A stretch of DNA of 26,840 nucleotides from Schoenoplectus triqueter. Lineage: Eukaryota > Streptophyta > Magnoliopsida > Poales > Cyperaceae. Positions within the stretch are counted from its first letter, which is position 1. Every line of letters starts with the position of its first letter. The notes under the pieces are model-generated. The model was not told the origin of the DNA, made no database searches, and saw nothing but the letters and a program-made list of their open reading frames with translations. The stretch lies in the NCBI GenBank assembly GCA_964058805.1, contig CAXKVV010000590.1, positions 1-26,840 of the forward strand, written 5' to 3'. Below, piece by piece: positions 11,740 through 21,148 of this stretch. Position numbers and translations under genes: made by a program.

Positions 11740-12015
11740 CGGAAACCGAAAGGTGGAACTGAATCTTCTGACCCAAAATAGTGATTTAGGTCGTAGGCCA
11801 AGTACTTAATCATGAAACTTATTACCTAAGGGAAAACCGAGGAAACCCTAGAAATTGTGTGAAGTACCGAAAGGAGAAGTACAAAATCTAGGTTATGCCA
11901 AAATGATTCACCGATCTTAATGGGCTTAGACTTATAAGGTGAAGTACTTAATCGTGAAACCCGAATTGTTTAGGTACAGTATCAAGCCACGAAAGTGTAA
12001 ATTTGGTACTAAATC
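11740..12015 (+). other. Hairpin-rich R/U5 region of the solo LTR
   Basis: Three short stems close the same GAAA loop with different stem bases: ACC-GAAA-GGT (11745-11754), CC-GAAA-GG (11867-11874) and CAC-GAAA-GTG (11988-11997). The second sits inside a longer inverted repeat CCTAGA (11847-11852) / TCTAGG (11887-11892). TTAGGT (11786-11791) / ACCTAA (11824-11829) is another pair. The phrase AAGTACTTAATC-TGAAAC occurs twice (about 11800 and 11942). Confidence 0.55.
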
Positions 12016-13310
12016 TGAGATTGAATTCCCGACAAACACAAGAACAAACCAAAAGATCAAATAGAGTGAATTGACTAAACGAGTGAGAGTGAAGCCGAAA
12101 ACCCCTAGGATCCTCAATTTGATAAACTTTCCAGCCGTTATTGTTAGATTAATGCACTTTTATTTCGAAACAAAAACTCTCGATCGATTGTCTAGATTAG
12201 TGAAACTTGTAAGAACTGGTAATTCACCCTTGTCCTTGTGGTTCGACACCCCAATTACTACTTGACTAGGCCGTGTGCTTGCGGCTGAAATTGAGTAAAA
12301 TTAAGGTATTTATTAGTTTAGCAAAATACACATCAGACATCGCTTTCCAGTGGTACAACTCACTAAAAAATAACAGCATCCGAACCTGAGACGAGATGCA
12401 GACTCATTTAGGACGTGATTCGTCATGGTGTCCGATAAAATAAATATAACCGATTTGGCGAGCACCAAGCCTAAAAAAGGGGAGTCCATGATGGATTTTA
12501 TTAACAGATGGCGTAACCTCAACATCAAGTATGATCAGACACTGACTGAGGACGAAGCAGTCAATTTAATAATAAAGAATATTGACGGATGGATGGGCAT
12601 GCTCCTCGGAGTAACCAAAGTCAATACATTCAAGGTCCTGTTGCGGTCAGTATCTAATATGAAAAGAATGTCACCTAGCACCATACTAAGTTTCATGAAT
12701 AGCAAGCCACATCGGGGAGCCAAAGCTGAGGCCAAGATGGCTTTCACCGCTTAAAGACAAAATTATCGCCAATACCAATACCCAAAATAACAATAACGGC
12801 TCTAGCAGCAGCTACAACAAGGGTCCCAGACCCACTAAAGGAGTAAATCTGCCTCGGACATAATCCTTCAAGCAAAGGAGTAAATTATACTCTTTCAGAA
12901 AAGATCAAGTCTCCCAAATATTCAAAGGAGCAGTAAAAAATGATCTATCCTTACCGACCAGCAAGCACTCGAAAAACGCCGATAAATCGGACGAGCCCAA
13001 CTTCTGCCTGTACCACAGGATATTGGGGCACATAATTGAATATTGTTGGGTCTTCAAGGACTGAGTTGAGAAGGCATACAAAAATGGCAAAATCACCTTG
13101 CCTAAGGGATTCTTATAAAGCCCGACGTCGCACGAGCACGCTAACACCCTCTCTCATGAAGAAGAGAGAAGCCCGTACCAAACAAATGAAGAGGAAACAG
13201 AGCAATGGACTACCCATTTGTCGAAGAAGTCGATCAAAATGCTCAAAGCCCTCAAGAAGGAACCTGACTTGAAATGGAAAGACGATATCAATCTAGATGT
13301 ATTAATTTAT

Positions 13311-13600
13311 TGCTGATCAAGATATGGATCATATTGGGTTGCTCTATTTGATGAGTTGAAGTATAGAATAATTAATTAATTTTATGAGGTATAATTAATT
13401 AAATTAAAATTAGATTGGATCAATATAGGAGAGACCCAAATTATGGATGAGAGAAAGAGACAAAAAGAAATTTATCTAAAAGAGATGTACCTTTATTTGA
13501 GGGTCCAACAGAAATATTAGTCTTACTAGTGCCACCTTTATTTATGTGCTTTTATTGAAGCCTAGTGCTATGGCGCATCTCAGAAGGCTCTTTGTGCTTG
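13311..13600. other. AT-rich stretch, nothing recognised
   Basis: Separates the gypsy gag remnant from the minus-strand zinc-knuckle remnant. Contains ATTAATTAATT runs and no convincing frame. Confidence 0.4.
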
Positions 13601-14814
13601 CCAGAATCAGTTGGAACCACTACAAGCTGTTGGGAAGCAGCATGTGCCTCCCAAGGGTCCTAAATAGCTTTTTAAGGGATCAGAATCAGAAACTATTGGC
13701 TGAGTTAGAGTTAGGTCATCACCTAAGAGATCAATATCATCATCTTCAGAAAGAAGAATATCATAGATAGATTTAGTGGGATTTGACTGATTCAAAGGTG
13801 GTTGTTTGGTAGGAGGTAAAGTAGGAGTATGTTGACCCAGGATCGATTTACTGGCAACATGCATGGTAGGATTTGGTTGGCTCGGTAAGGATGACTAGTA
13901 AGAGATTCAATTGAAGCAGGTGGAGGCAGAATCGACTGACTGGGGGGAGACTTAGTCGAGTAGATTCAAGCAATATCGGTTGATTGGTAAGAGGCTTGTT
14001 TGGAGAAGCTTGACTAGGAGGTGGAGTAGGCTTAGAGGTCATAGGAGAGACTATTGGTTGAGACATGGGAGGGTTTGGCTGGGAGGTCAGAAGAAAAGTG
14101 GAGGGTGAAGCATTGGTGTACTAATTCATTCAGTGATCGGACAACCATTGGTGTACTAATTCATCCTAAGACAAAACAAAATCTTTTCAATCTTTAGAAG
14201 ACGGTTCAATGAGGTATTTCTTTCCCAGAATTGCTCTAGCTATCCAGGACCACCCCTGGATTTGAAACATCTTTTGAAGATGAGTCTAAATAAAGATAAA
14301 TAAAGATAGATCCTAAGGCAATTTCATCGTGAAGTACATTGCTATTCTGAATAGTTTAACGAAATTTATTATTAACCTAGTTGGAGTAGAATTTGATAAC
14401 TGACAAGGGGTTTGCCTGTGCTAAAGCTTTAGGAGATGTTTTTGGTGGCGGAGGCTGAAACATCGTGATTGCTCGATATTGATGGGAGTGATGACCTAAT
14501 TGCCCAAAAGAGAAGCACACAAAGGAATTTTGACAAAAGGAGGCAAGGTGACTGTGATCAGCACAATGAAAGCACATGAGATGACTTTGAGAGCGGCGAT
14601 CTTGAAGAGATCTGATATTAACCTTATTTTTGGTAAGAGGAAGAGGAGGAGAGTGGGAGGAATGAGAGATGAAAATGAAGTGTTGCGTAGTGGATTGTAG
14701 CGAGAGGAGAGTAGATGAAAATGAGGCAGGAGAAAGATGAGCCATATCTTGAATTACTAGCGATGATTGAAACGAAGAAGATGAACGTTCTTGATTTTTC
14801 TTGGAGTACTTCAA
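13600..14814 (-). pseudogene. Broken zinc-knuckle (CCHC) protein, retroelement-like
   Basis: The minus-strand frame 14814-14377 encodes two adjacent knuckle-like motifs: CFHCADHSHLASFC, then CFSFGQLGHHSHQY, where the final cysteine of the second is replaced. Two such knuckles occur in plant LINE ORF1 and related proteins. Further along the same strand, in other frames with stops, about 14160-14290 reads GWSWIARAILGKKYLIEPSS, and 14066-13607 is proline-rich (SKPTPPPSQASPNKP) and then acidic (SEDDDIDLLGDD). The repeated frame changes and the lost cysteine indicate a pseudogene. No reverse transcriptase is seen, so LINE origin is inferred. It could also be a captured or domesticated gene that has decayed. 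Confidence 0.5.
14111..14164. repeat. Direct duplication of a 19-bp word, period 35
   Basis: cattggtgtactaattcat at 14111-14129 and again at 14146-14164, inside the zinc-knuckle pseudogene. A small tandem duplication that adds to its disruption. Confidence 0.8.
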
Positions 14815-14923
14815 CTAAATTTTTTATTTTTTTGTCTATATATATTATATAAATAAATAAATAGATGGTGCACACATTATTAATTGTAGATCTCATAGGT
14901 GCTCTATAATCCGAGCACACAAA

Positions 14924-14931
<8 letters not shown>

Positions 14932-14968
<37 letters not shown>
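14932..14968. repeat. (TA)n microsatellite
   Basis: Uninterrupted AT dinucleotides, just downstream of the protease gene stop at 15040. Confidence 0.95.
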
Positions 14969-14970
<2 letters not shown>

Positions 14971-15039
14971 ACACGAGAGAGACATTACAGATATTGTATG
15001 GAACCAGCTAGTTCCAGCTATCATTAAATTAGTAGATAA

Positions 15040-16296
15040 TCAAATCTTGGAGAGGCTGCGACAATTGATGGACTCGATGCGAAGAAGCGAACTGCTAAGG
15101 TCGAAAACCATTTGCATATTCGTCTGCATGTAGTTTCCTAGGATTGATACACCCTTAGCTGGAAGCACCATCAGACAAAGTGCTTTTCGGTCTGCATCAC
15201 TCATGAAATAATTGCTCGGAATCATATCGGCACCGTCAAAATGTAGAATCAGTTCGGGGACGGCCACATCATCCTTATCCTCATGTGGGGATATGGCGAA
15301 ACATAGGTCCAGATTGTAAGTGGTGGCATCAACTTGTGACATTTGCATTTGCTTGATGAACTCATTCCTCATGGCATGGTAAGCTACCTCCTCCAGCAAA
15401 GTCAAACTGGATGCTGAGTCTATAACCATCCCACCACTTCCATTTGGCTGGGGAAGGTAGCTTGTGGATGGAATATTCACACGTTTTCCTCCAACACTTA
15501 TGCCCGTCATGTTCACATAATATAAGATAGGATCGCGCAGGTTTGGAATCAATTTTATGGAAATACTTGAAGCAGTACGCAACTGAACCTCAGAGCCAAA
15601 GAAAATTTTGTTGTCAAAGGGATCAGAACCAAAACAGTATGAAAATATAGTGACATTGAGTTGTGACAAAAATGACAGATCCCCCCGACCTAGTCCGATG
15701 TACCCCACCGAATTACCATAGTACCCTGTATTGGCAGTTCCACAGCCAAAGATAATAGGTACTGCAGGTGATTCATCTGAAGAGAAAAAGACGTCGGTAG
15801 CAAGAAATCCTTTCGAGGTTGTTGTGGGATAATTATCATAACTGAAGGTACAAGACTCACTAGAACATGTCACGTACCGTGAAGTCAGGCAATCGATCGA
15901 TCCTTGGTTGCACATGTACTTCTTGAAGGTATCAGATTGAATACTGTTGAAAACAACAATGTTTGATTCGGTAGAACACTCCATGCAAGGCTCGCACAAC
16001 ATGAATGTAATATCAATGGTCGTATCTGCTACTAGTGCTACCTTCTGGTGACTACCTCCAATAGAAAAGTAGACAAGAAGAGTGTTACTGCTAACATCTA
16101 CCATCCCTGACTGGTTGTCCCCATGAAGGGTGTCAATATCGAGACCTGGACAAGGGGACCCCAAAATAGAGAGAATACCGCATATTGTTCTCAAACTATC
16201 GCCCACCATGCCCACCATGCCCACCATGGAGGCCTTAGTTGAACATCTACCCGTTGTGAGCATAAGTACCAGTAACAAATAAAATACAACTTTCAT
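15040..16296 (-). CDS. Nepenthesin-type aspartic protease-like protein, altered active site, 418 aa
   Basis: Single uninterrupted frame, intronless. The ATG at 16294-16296 is chosen over the one at 16374 because it opens a signal peptide (MKVVFYLLLVLMLTTGRCST) and because the TATA box at 16384-16391 lies only 10 bp before the upstream ATG. Family marks of plant A1B proteases: LLVYFSIGG near 73-81, CEPCMEC near 101-107 and many further cysteines, IGLGRGDLSFLSQL near 200-213, FGCG near 183-186, GNYMQTNMQMVFDL near 387-400. The first catalytic motif, normally DTGS, reads DTTI (D91). The second, normally DSGT, reads DSAS (D293). Both aspartates remain, but the glycines are lost and the usual YGDGS flap reads SYDNY (about 152-156). 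The prosegment is short. The product would enter the secretory pathway; it may be a weak or inactive protease, or an inhibitor-binding or structural relative. Confidence 0.85.
   Translation of the reverse strand: MKVVFYLLLVLMLTTGRCSTKASMVGMVGMVGDSLRTICGILSILGSPCPGLDIDTLHGDNQSGMVDVSSNTLLVYFSIGGSHQKVALVADTTIDITFMLCEPCMECSTESNIVVFNSIQSDTFKKYMCNQGSIDCLTSRYVTCSSESCTFSYDNYPTTTSKGFLATDVFFSSDESPAVPIIFGCGTANTGYYGNSVGYIGLGRGDLSFLSQLNVTIFSYCFGSDPFDNKIFFGSEVQLRTASSISIKLIPNLRDPILYYVNMTGISVGGKRVNIPSTSYLPQPNGSGGMVIDSASSLTLLEEVAYHAMRNEFIKQMQMSQVDATTYNLDLCFAISPHEDKDDVAVPELILHFDGADMIPSNYFMSDADRKALCLMVLPAKGVSILGNYMQTNMQMVFDLSSSLLRIESINCRSLSKI
16202..16228 (-). repeat. 9-bp tandem repeat coding MVG x3 in the protease
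   Basis: cccaccatg repeated three times gives Met-Val-Gly three times (residues about 24-32) right after the predicted signal peptide, an in-frame expansion. Confidence 0.85.
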
Positions 16297-16383
16297 CTTG
16301 TTTAATATGTTTTCTGATTTTTTTTTCAGCTTCTCGATATATTGTGGATGTTGGTTTGAGGTGGAGATGATCAAGGCTTTGAA

Positions 16384-16391
16384 TATTTATA
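16384..16391 (-). promoter_or_regulatory. TATA box of the aspartic protease gene
   Basis: TATAAATA on the minus strand (in CTCTATAAATATTC), 88 bp upstream of the chosen ATG. Transcription would start near 16355, which excludes the ATG at 16374. Confidence 0.7.
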
Positions 16392-16465
16392 GAGAGTGGA
16401 AACAAATAATAAATGGGAGTACTCGTATCGATCTGTAATTTTCAAACCAACTACAATTTGCTTTT

Positions 16466-16570
16466 AAGAAATCTGTTTGCATTAGGGCCTAGAAGATATT
16501 ATGTAGCATAGCTAATCTTTGTTGGCTTTCTCCTAGAAAATCTGTTTGCATTATGTCCTAGAAGATATTA
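16466..16570. repeat. Direct repeat pair upstream of the protease promoter
   Basis: Two copies of a ~34-bp word (AATCTGTTTGCATTA, then CCTAGAAGATATTA) at 16466-16501 and 16536-16570, 69 bp apart, differing at a few bases. They lie 75-185 bp upstream of the TATA box. Regulatory role unknown. Confidence 0.75.
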
Positions 16571-16807
16571 ATATATATAGATATGGAAGGCACTAGAAGT
16601 GTGATTTAGCAAATCCAGACCTTTATGTGTTTTTGTCTATTTAATTTATAAGCCTTTGTTTGCCGTGCGTTGATATTGGATCCAAGAGAAAGTTAATACT
16701 ATATGTATATATATACTGAATAAAAATATATGTAATGTGTGTACTTTGCATTGTTGTGAAGAACCGCTGTGAAGTCCGATTGGTTGAAGTTGGCGGGTAA
16801 ATTGTCG

Positions 16808-16809
<2 letters not shown>

Positions 16810-16868
<59 letters not shown>
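16810..16868. repeat. (TA)n microsatellite
   Basis: About 29 uninterrupted AT dinucleotides. Confidence 0.95.
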
Positions 16869-16871
<3 letters not shown>

Positions 16872-16960
16872 CAGATACCGTGAGCTTAACTCAAAAAATA
16901 TATCAAATCATTTCGAAATTTTAATTTATCATTCTCATTAAATTCTTTATATGAAAATCT

Positions 16961-17130
16961 TATGGGATGCAAAAAATTGGAGCGTTTTGAGTTTTTTAAG
17001 TTGTGGTTTTTAATTTTCGAAAATCAGCTCTAAAAATAATAATAATATATTCAATACTTGAACATCATTTTAAAAAATTAAAAACGGTGACTTAAAAAGC
17101 TCAAAACACTCCAGTTTTTTGCATCCCATG
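16961..17130. repeat. Long imperfect inverted repeat, possible MITE
   Basis: The left arm (16961-17017) begins TATGGGATGCAAAAAATTGG and continues AGCGTTTTGAG. The right arm (17072-17130) carries the reverse complement (CTCAAAACACTCCAG, TTTTTTGCATCCCATGA). The arms are ~57 bp, separated by ~54 bp of AT-rich DNA. Weaker symmetry extends outward (TTTATATGAAAATC versus TTTTTTCATATGGAAATCC). No coding capacity; a foldback MITE fits, but no target duplication was identified. Confidence 0.6.
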
Positions 17131-18789
17131 AGACAAAATAAATTTTAGAATTTTTTCATATGGAAATCCAGGCGGGGAATGAATTTTATATTTTAGAAAT
17201 TTTTTACTATTTTTAAGATAGTTAGAGAATCACTTGATTTAATTATTATGATCTATTCAAAAGGATATTTTTCTTGCTATTTTAAAAAATATAAAATTAG
17301 GTTCCAACTAGATTTTCATATGAAAATTATTTTGACTGATTGGATCGACCATTTGACCTTTAAATATGAAAAAAAATATAATTTGATATATACATCAATT
17401 TTATAAAAAAAATACATAACTATATATAATTACTGAACAACAAAGTACTAAAATAAAATCCAGTAAAATGTTTAATAAATACAGAAAATTATTTTATGAA
17501 ATTTGTAGGTGGAACTATTGTTTTGATAAATATATGTTAAAATATAATTATTCTGGTAGATGGGCAAATATATGTCCACTGCTAGTATGAGTATCTGATA
17601 TATCAATATATATAGTCTAAGTCGATTAATTGTATCATGCGAATAAAAGTATAATTGAGATTCAATCGTTTCATATATACATATCGTCCTCATGATCGGC
17701 ACATGTATAATTATTATTTGCACTTTTTAATTTCTGTGCGGTACTATGTAGCTAGGTGCGTACTTCGCATTAGCTAGTATGATTTAGAAGACAAGCCTCA
17801 ATCTCATGCTAATCGATAGACAAGGATATCTTTTTTCGGTGCGGTCTTTTTCTACGCAGCATATATGAATACTAGTTATGTACCCGCGCATTGTGGCGGA
17901 CAATTTTATTTAGATACATACAAAATAATAATAAATTATTTTGACAACTGAATGTATTTATATTAGAAAAAATAAAAATTGCTCACCTCTATTTTCTAAT
18001 ATATCTTGATGGAAGACATGATTAATATTTCTAAGAGAAAAAAAATTAAAATTTATTTCCAATTCTCTTCTCAGTTTTTATACAACTACGATAGTCAATT
18101 TATCATGTTTTTCTCATCTTTTTAGTATACAAATGATGTACGTCATATCATTAATAAAAAAATACTTATCAATGAGCAAACTATTATTTCCATCAAAAGC
18201 ACGTAACATGATTGTTATCTTCATCTTTAATATTTGTAGGTACTTTTAAATCTGAAATTGTGAAATATACCATCAGAGAAAACTTCTATAAAAGATGAAA
18301 TAAAAAGAGAATAATTAAAAGGAAATAATTATTATAGAAGATCACCTAATAAGAGAAGTCAATTTAGAAAATAATTACTATAAAAACTAAGATGGTCAGA
18401 AAATCTCTATCAATTATCAGGAAAGATACAATATCATATTATTTCGGTTGATTGACATTTGTTACACTTAACATCTTCTTTGATTTGTCGATTTACAAAA
18501 CAATCTTAAATTTTATAATTTGCCTTGTTTGAGTTTTGTGTAGGGATTAACATGCAAATGGACTAGTGCAAAAGAACCAAGACTAGTGCTGTGCTACAAG
18601 AGCTTAATCAAGACTGTATTAGTCTTAGGTTCATTTAGACACAAACTGGGTTGAATTGGTCAAGATAAATTGAGCTTAAACAACAAGAAAAATGCTTCTG
18701 CCCAGTAAATCATTATAACGGTTCATCTCGATACTCAAAAATATTCTAAGACATAAACATTCTCAAAGAAACCAGAGTGTATCGTTATG

Positions 18790-18809
18790 TAACGATTCAG
18801 TAATCGTTA
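18790..18809. repeat. Perfect inverted repeat TAACGATT-cagt-AATCGTTA
   Basis: Eight-bp arms with a 4-bp spacer, embedded among further CGTTA/TAACG words. Confidence 0.7.
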
Positions 18810-19007
18810 CAACGATTTGTGAAACAAGTCATCTTCATTAAGCTAAAATAATTTTCTAGCCATGACAAAGTAAAATTTTTAAATTCATATATCTTTTCTA
18901 ATCAAATCCCAGGAAAAAAAATAAAGAACATAATGTGACATCTCATCCAAATTCGTAACATAACTATAGAATGTTTCTCTAATCATAAATCTAAGCTAAA
19001 ATCCTCA

Positions 19008-19008
<1 letters not shown>

Positions 19009-19046
<38 letters not shown>
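19009..19046. repeat. (AAT)n microsatellite
   Basis: About twelve AAT units. Shorter tracts of the same type occur near 8030, 19870 and 20080. Confidence 0.9.
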
Positions 19047-19331
19047 TAGCTTTATTAATTTTAAAACGTACAATAATATATATGGTCATAAAATCCCATG
19101 CGGGAGCTAGTCATTGAAAAAATAATGAGGCTAAGAGTTTTAAACCGGTCAACGAATTTCTTAACAAACATAATTTATTTTGACCGATCATTATGTATAA
19201 TTAAGTTTAGATTCACAAAATAAATACAACACAAGCTTCATTTAAAAAGTGATTTGCTAAAATCAGACAGTGCCTTCAATCAAATTCACATAAGATACAA
19301 GAGTACCATCCAACTTAACAAGTCATAGAAC

Positions 19332-19339
19332 ATGCTAAA
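19332..19339. repeat. Left target duplication of the 440-bp hAT MITE
   Basis: atgctaaa, identical to 19780-19787. Confidence 0.9.
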
Positions 19340-19779
19340 CATGGACGGATGCAGGATTTTAGTCAGGGGGGCAAATATCGGATTGTAATAGCTTATCGGG
19401 TTTAAATCCATTAACTAATCGGGTACTAAATAAAATAATAATAATTTAATATATATTCTTACCTAATAAAAAAATTATTAGAATAATAACATTTTATATA
19501 TTAAAAATAACAATAAAATAAAGTTCAAAATAATAGATAATCAAGTTGATGAAGAAAATTTTCGACTATAAAATTTTATATTTTGATATTTTTGTATAAT
19601 TATTTCATTATACTTGATATTAAATATTTTTTTCTCAATAAAATTAATCAGACAATCCAGGGGGGGTAAAAAAAATTTCCAGAGGGGGGCAAACTACCGA
19701 AAGTATTACCGAAAAACACTGTTTTTCAAAATCCAGGGGGGGCCGCTACCCCCCGTAGGCTAGTGTGCATCCGCCCCTG
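19340..19779. mobile_element. Non-autonomous hAT element (MITE), 440 bp
   Basis: Ends CATGGACGGATGCA (left) and the reverse complement of the right end, CAGGGGCGGATGCA, agree at 12 of 14 bases and have the CAGGG-type start of hAT elements. Perfect 8-bp flanking duplications (atgctaaa) confirm hAT-type insertion. Subterminal G-runs (CAGGGGGG near 19363, CCAGGGGG near 19658 and 19733) surround an AT-rich core. No coding capacity. The perfect duplication suggests it is younger than the element at 670-4572. Confidence 0.85.
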
Positions 19780-19787
19780 ATGCTAAA

Positions 19788-21100
19788 GAAAGAAATTATC
19801 TCTCGTGGAAACACCAAAATATACAACAAAAATACGATGAATTTAAGTCTTAAAATTACTACACCAAAATAATAATAATAATAATAAAGTTAAGTCCTTC
19901 CTACAAGTACGCTTATGAGTAAGCATATATGCCTTTTTTTTTACAAAAAAAATAATAAAAAATCATTCTGGGGCTTCTCGTCAGTGTGTAACTTTGAAGA
20001 TCTAGATTTTTTTTGACCAAGTCAGAAAATGATCTTCAGTTGATGTTTAATGTGATGTTGTACTATATTATGGCTTCATAATAATAATAATAATAATAAC
20101 AAACTTACAAGACTCATGACCTTGATTTAAATATGAGTTCAGGGAAATATCAAATCACATTAAAACTCCTCATGCTAGTCCAAACTCTGATTAGTGCGTA
20201 CATCTTTAATGAATAATTATGATTTTGCAACGTGGGGTCACCTGCAACAAATTAGTAGAAGCATTTTTCATAAATAATTTTTATGATTTTATATAAATTC
20301 CTAAAAAAAGATAAAAAATAATAATAAATAAATAAAAATAAATAATACATAAATTTATGTACTTGGAAAAAATCATTAAAACTTTGGACTAAAATTTACT
20401 CTTATAAATTAAGCAATTAACAGAAAAAATATATGTAAATAATAAATGAATATCCCATATGGAAGTAATGTTGGTCTCAGTCAAACGTTTCTTTTAATGA
20501 AAACATGTATTTTTGACCGGTCTGGTACCATGTCATAAGTCCAAAACATCCAATCAAAATGAAAACATGCAAATATCTTGTCCTAGTATAAACACAGTTC
20601 CATGAAAATGACAAATGAAATAAATAACAAGGTTAATAAATTATCACGCTAGATAGCTTTGCAGCATTGATCCATCAAAGTACAAGTTCAATAAATTATC
20701 ATAAACAGTGGGGTCACATGCCCCATAAATTGTAATATGATTTTTTATTATGAACTGTAAGGAAATGAACAAAGTTACGAGGAAATAATCATCTTCATAT
20801 ACTAACCAGGAGACATATATGATGCCTTGATGAACACAATTTTAGATATTTGTTTAGGTTAACTATAGATAAAAAAAAATATAATAATAATAATAATAAA
20901 TAAATAAATAATAAAATAACTAAACAAGAAAAGGTGGTTTCATAAAATAACGCATATAAGGTAAATATTTAACATCCTGAAGTTCCAATGATCAATTAAA
21001 CTAAAAATATATAATAAAATCGGATGTGATGCCTCATGGCCAGGATGTACACAATTAATTAACATGATGCATCGGATGGTCTTTTCACAAAATTAATACC
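19788..21100. other. AT-rich spacer, possibly including the start of an LTR
   Basis: No gene recognised. Short AAT tracts at about 20080-20100 and 20882-20900. The unseen 5' boundary of the LTR whose TATA box is at 21141 should lie in the right-hand part. Confidence 0.4.
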
Positions 21101-21140
21101 AGCACTATGCATGGTATGGCAGCATGCGATTCTCTTCACC

Positions 21141-21148
21141 TATAAATA
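21141..21148 (+). promoter_or_regulatory. TATA box, probably of a Tat/Ogre-like LTR
   Basis: TATAAATA in CACCTATAAATACCCCC, about 610 bp before the primer binding site, as expected for a U3 promoter. Confidence 0.55.

Larger units (their letters stand above)
10965..12335 (+). mobile_element. Solo LTR, 1371 bp, inserted in gypsy gag
   Basis: Begins TGATAAGCC and ends ACACATCA, the TG...CA form of LTRs, with 5-bp flanking repeats (ggcat/gacat). It interrupts gag exactly: the codons on either side join in frame with no loss. Inside are a TATA box (11410-11415), a purine-rich leader (about 11418-11470), a hairpin-rich region (11740-12015) and an end with CTTGTCCTTGTGGTTCGACA near 12230, a motif of the kind found close to the 3' end of many plant LTRs. 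It has no coding capacity and no second LTR or internal region, so it is a solo LTR left by recombination. The family was not identified beyond LTR/gypsy-like. Confidence 0.85.
10200..13310 (+). pseudogene. Ty3/gypsy gag remnant, split by a solo LTR
   Basis: The left part (10200-10964) carries a charged, coiled-coil-like leader (MLKQNEELIKVIKSLQESHL) and then PYPTIYDLEEYPKGYVIPRF and NPEQHLVHFVASCGNT, hallmarks of the plant retrotransposon gag domain. The right part resumes at 12341 in the same frame with AFQWYNSLKNNSI and then, after a frame slip near 12405-12420, GESMMDFINRWRNLN (12425-12754). A zinc-knuckle-like C-x2-H-x3-GH-x4-C motif (FCLYHRILGHIIEYC) with a following lysine-rich KITLPKGF lies at about 12990-13110. 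Stops interrupt it at 10939-10941, 12387-12389 and 13062-13064, and there is a frame change near 10650. Protease, reverse transcriptase and integrase are missing; homology fades by about 13310. It cannot be functional. Confidence 0.85.
17131..19331. other. AT-rich spacer, no gene seen
   Basis: No recognisable product in any frame. Holds a perfect short inverted repeat at 18790-18809 and an AAT microsatellite at about 19009-19046. A GC-rich patch at 17882-17900 (ACCCGCGCATTGTGGCGG) stands out from the surroundings but is not identified. Confidence 0.5.

Noticed and set aside
12200..12260. GGTTCGA in the solo LTR considered as a tRNA T-loop
   Set aside because: No acceptor, D or anticodon stem around it; it is a word of the LTR 3' end.
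16297..16374. Upstream ATG at 16374 as start of the protease
   Set aside because: It lies about 10 bp after the TATA box, and the 26 extra residues are charged and would bury the signal peptide.
17472..17723. Minus-strand 83-codon frame rich in Ile and Tyr
   Set aside because: Composition is what AT-rich noncoding DNA gives; no motif.
17876..17915. GC-rich patch ACTAGTTATGTACCCGCGCATTGTGG resembling Helitron-like or other transposon starts
   Set aside because: No 3' hairpin with CTRR end, no partner end and no target evidence; one short patch is not enough.
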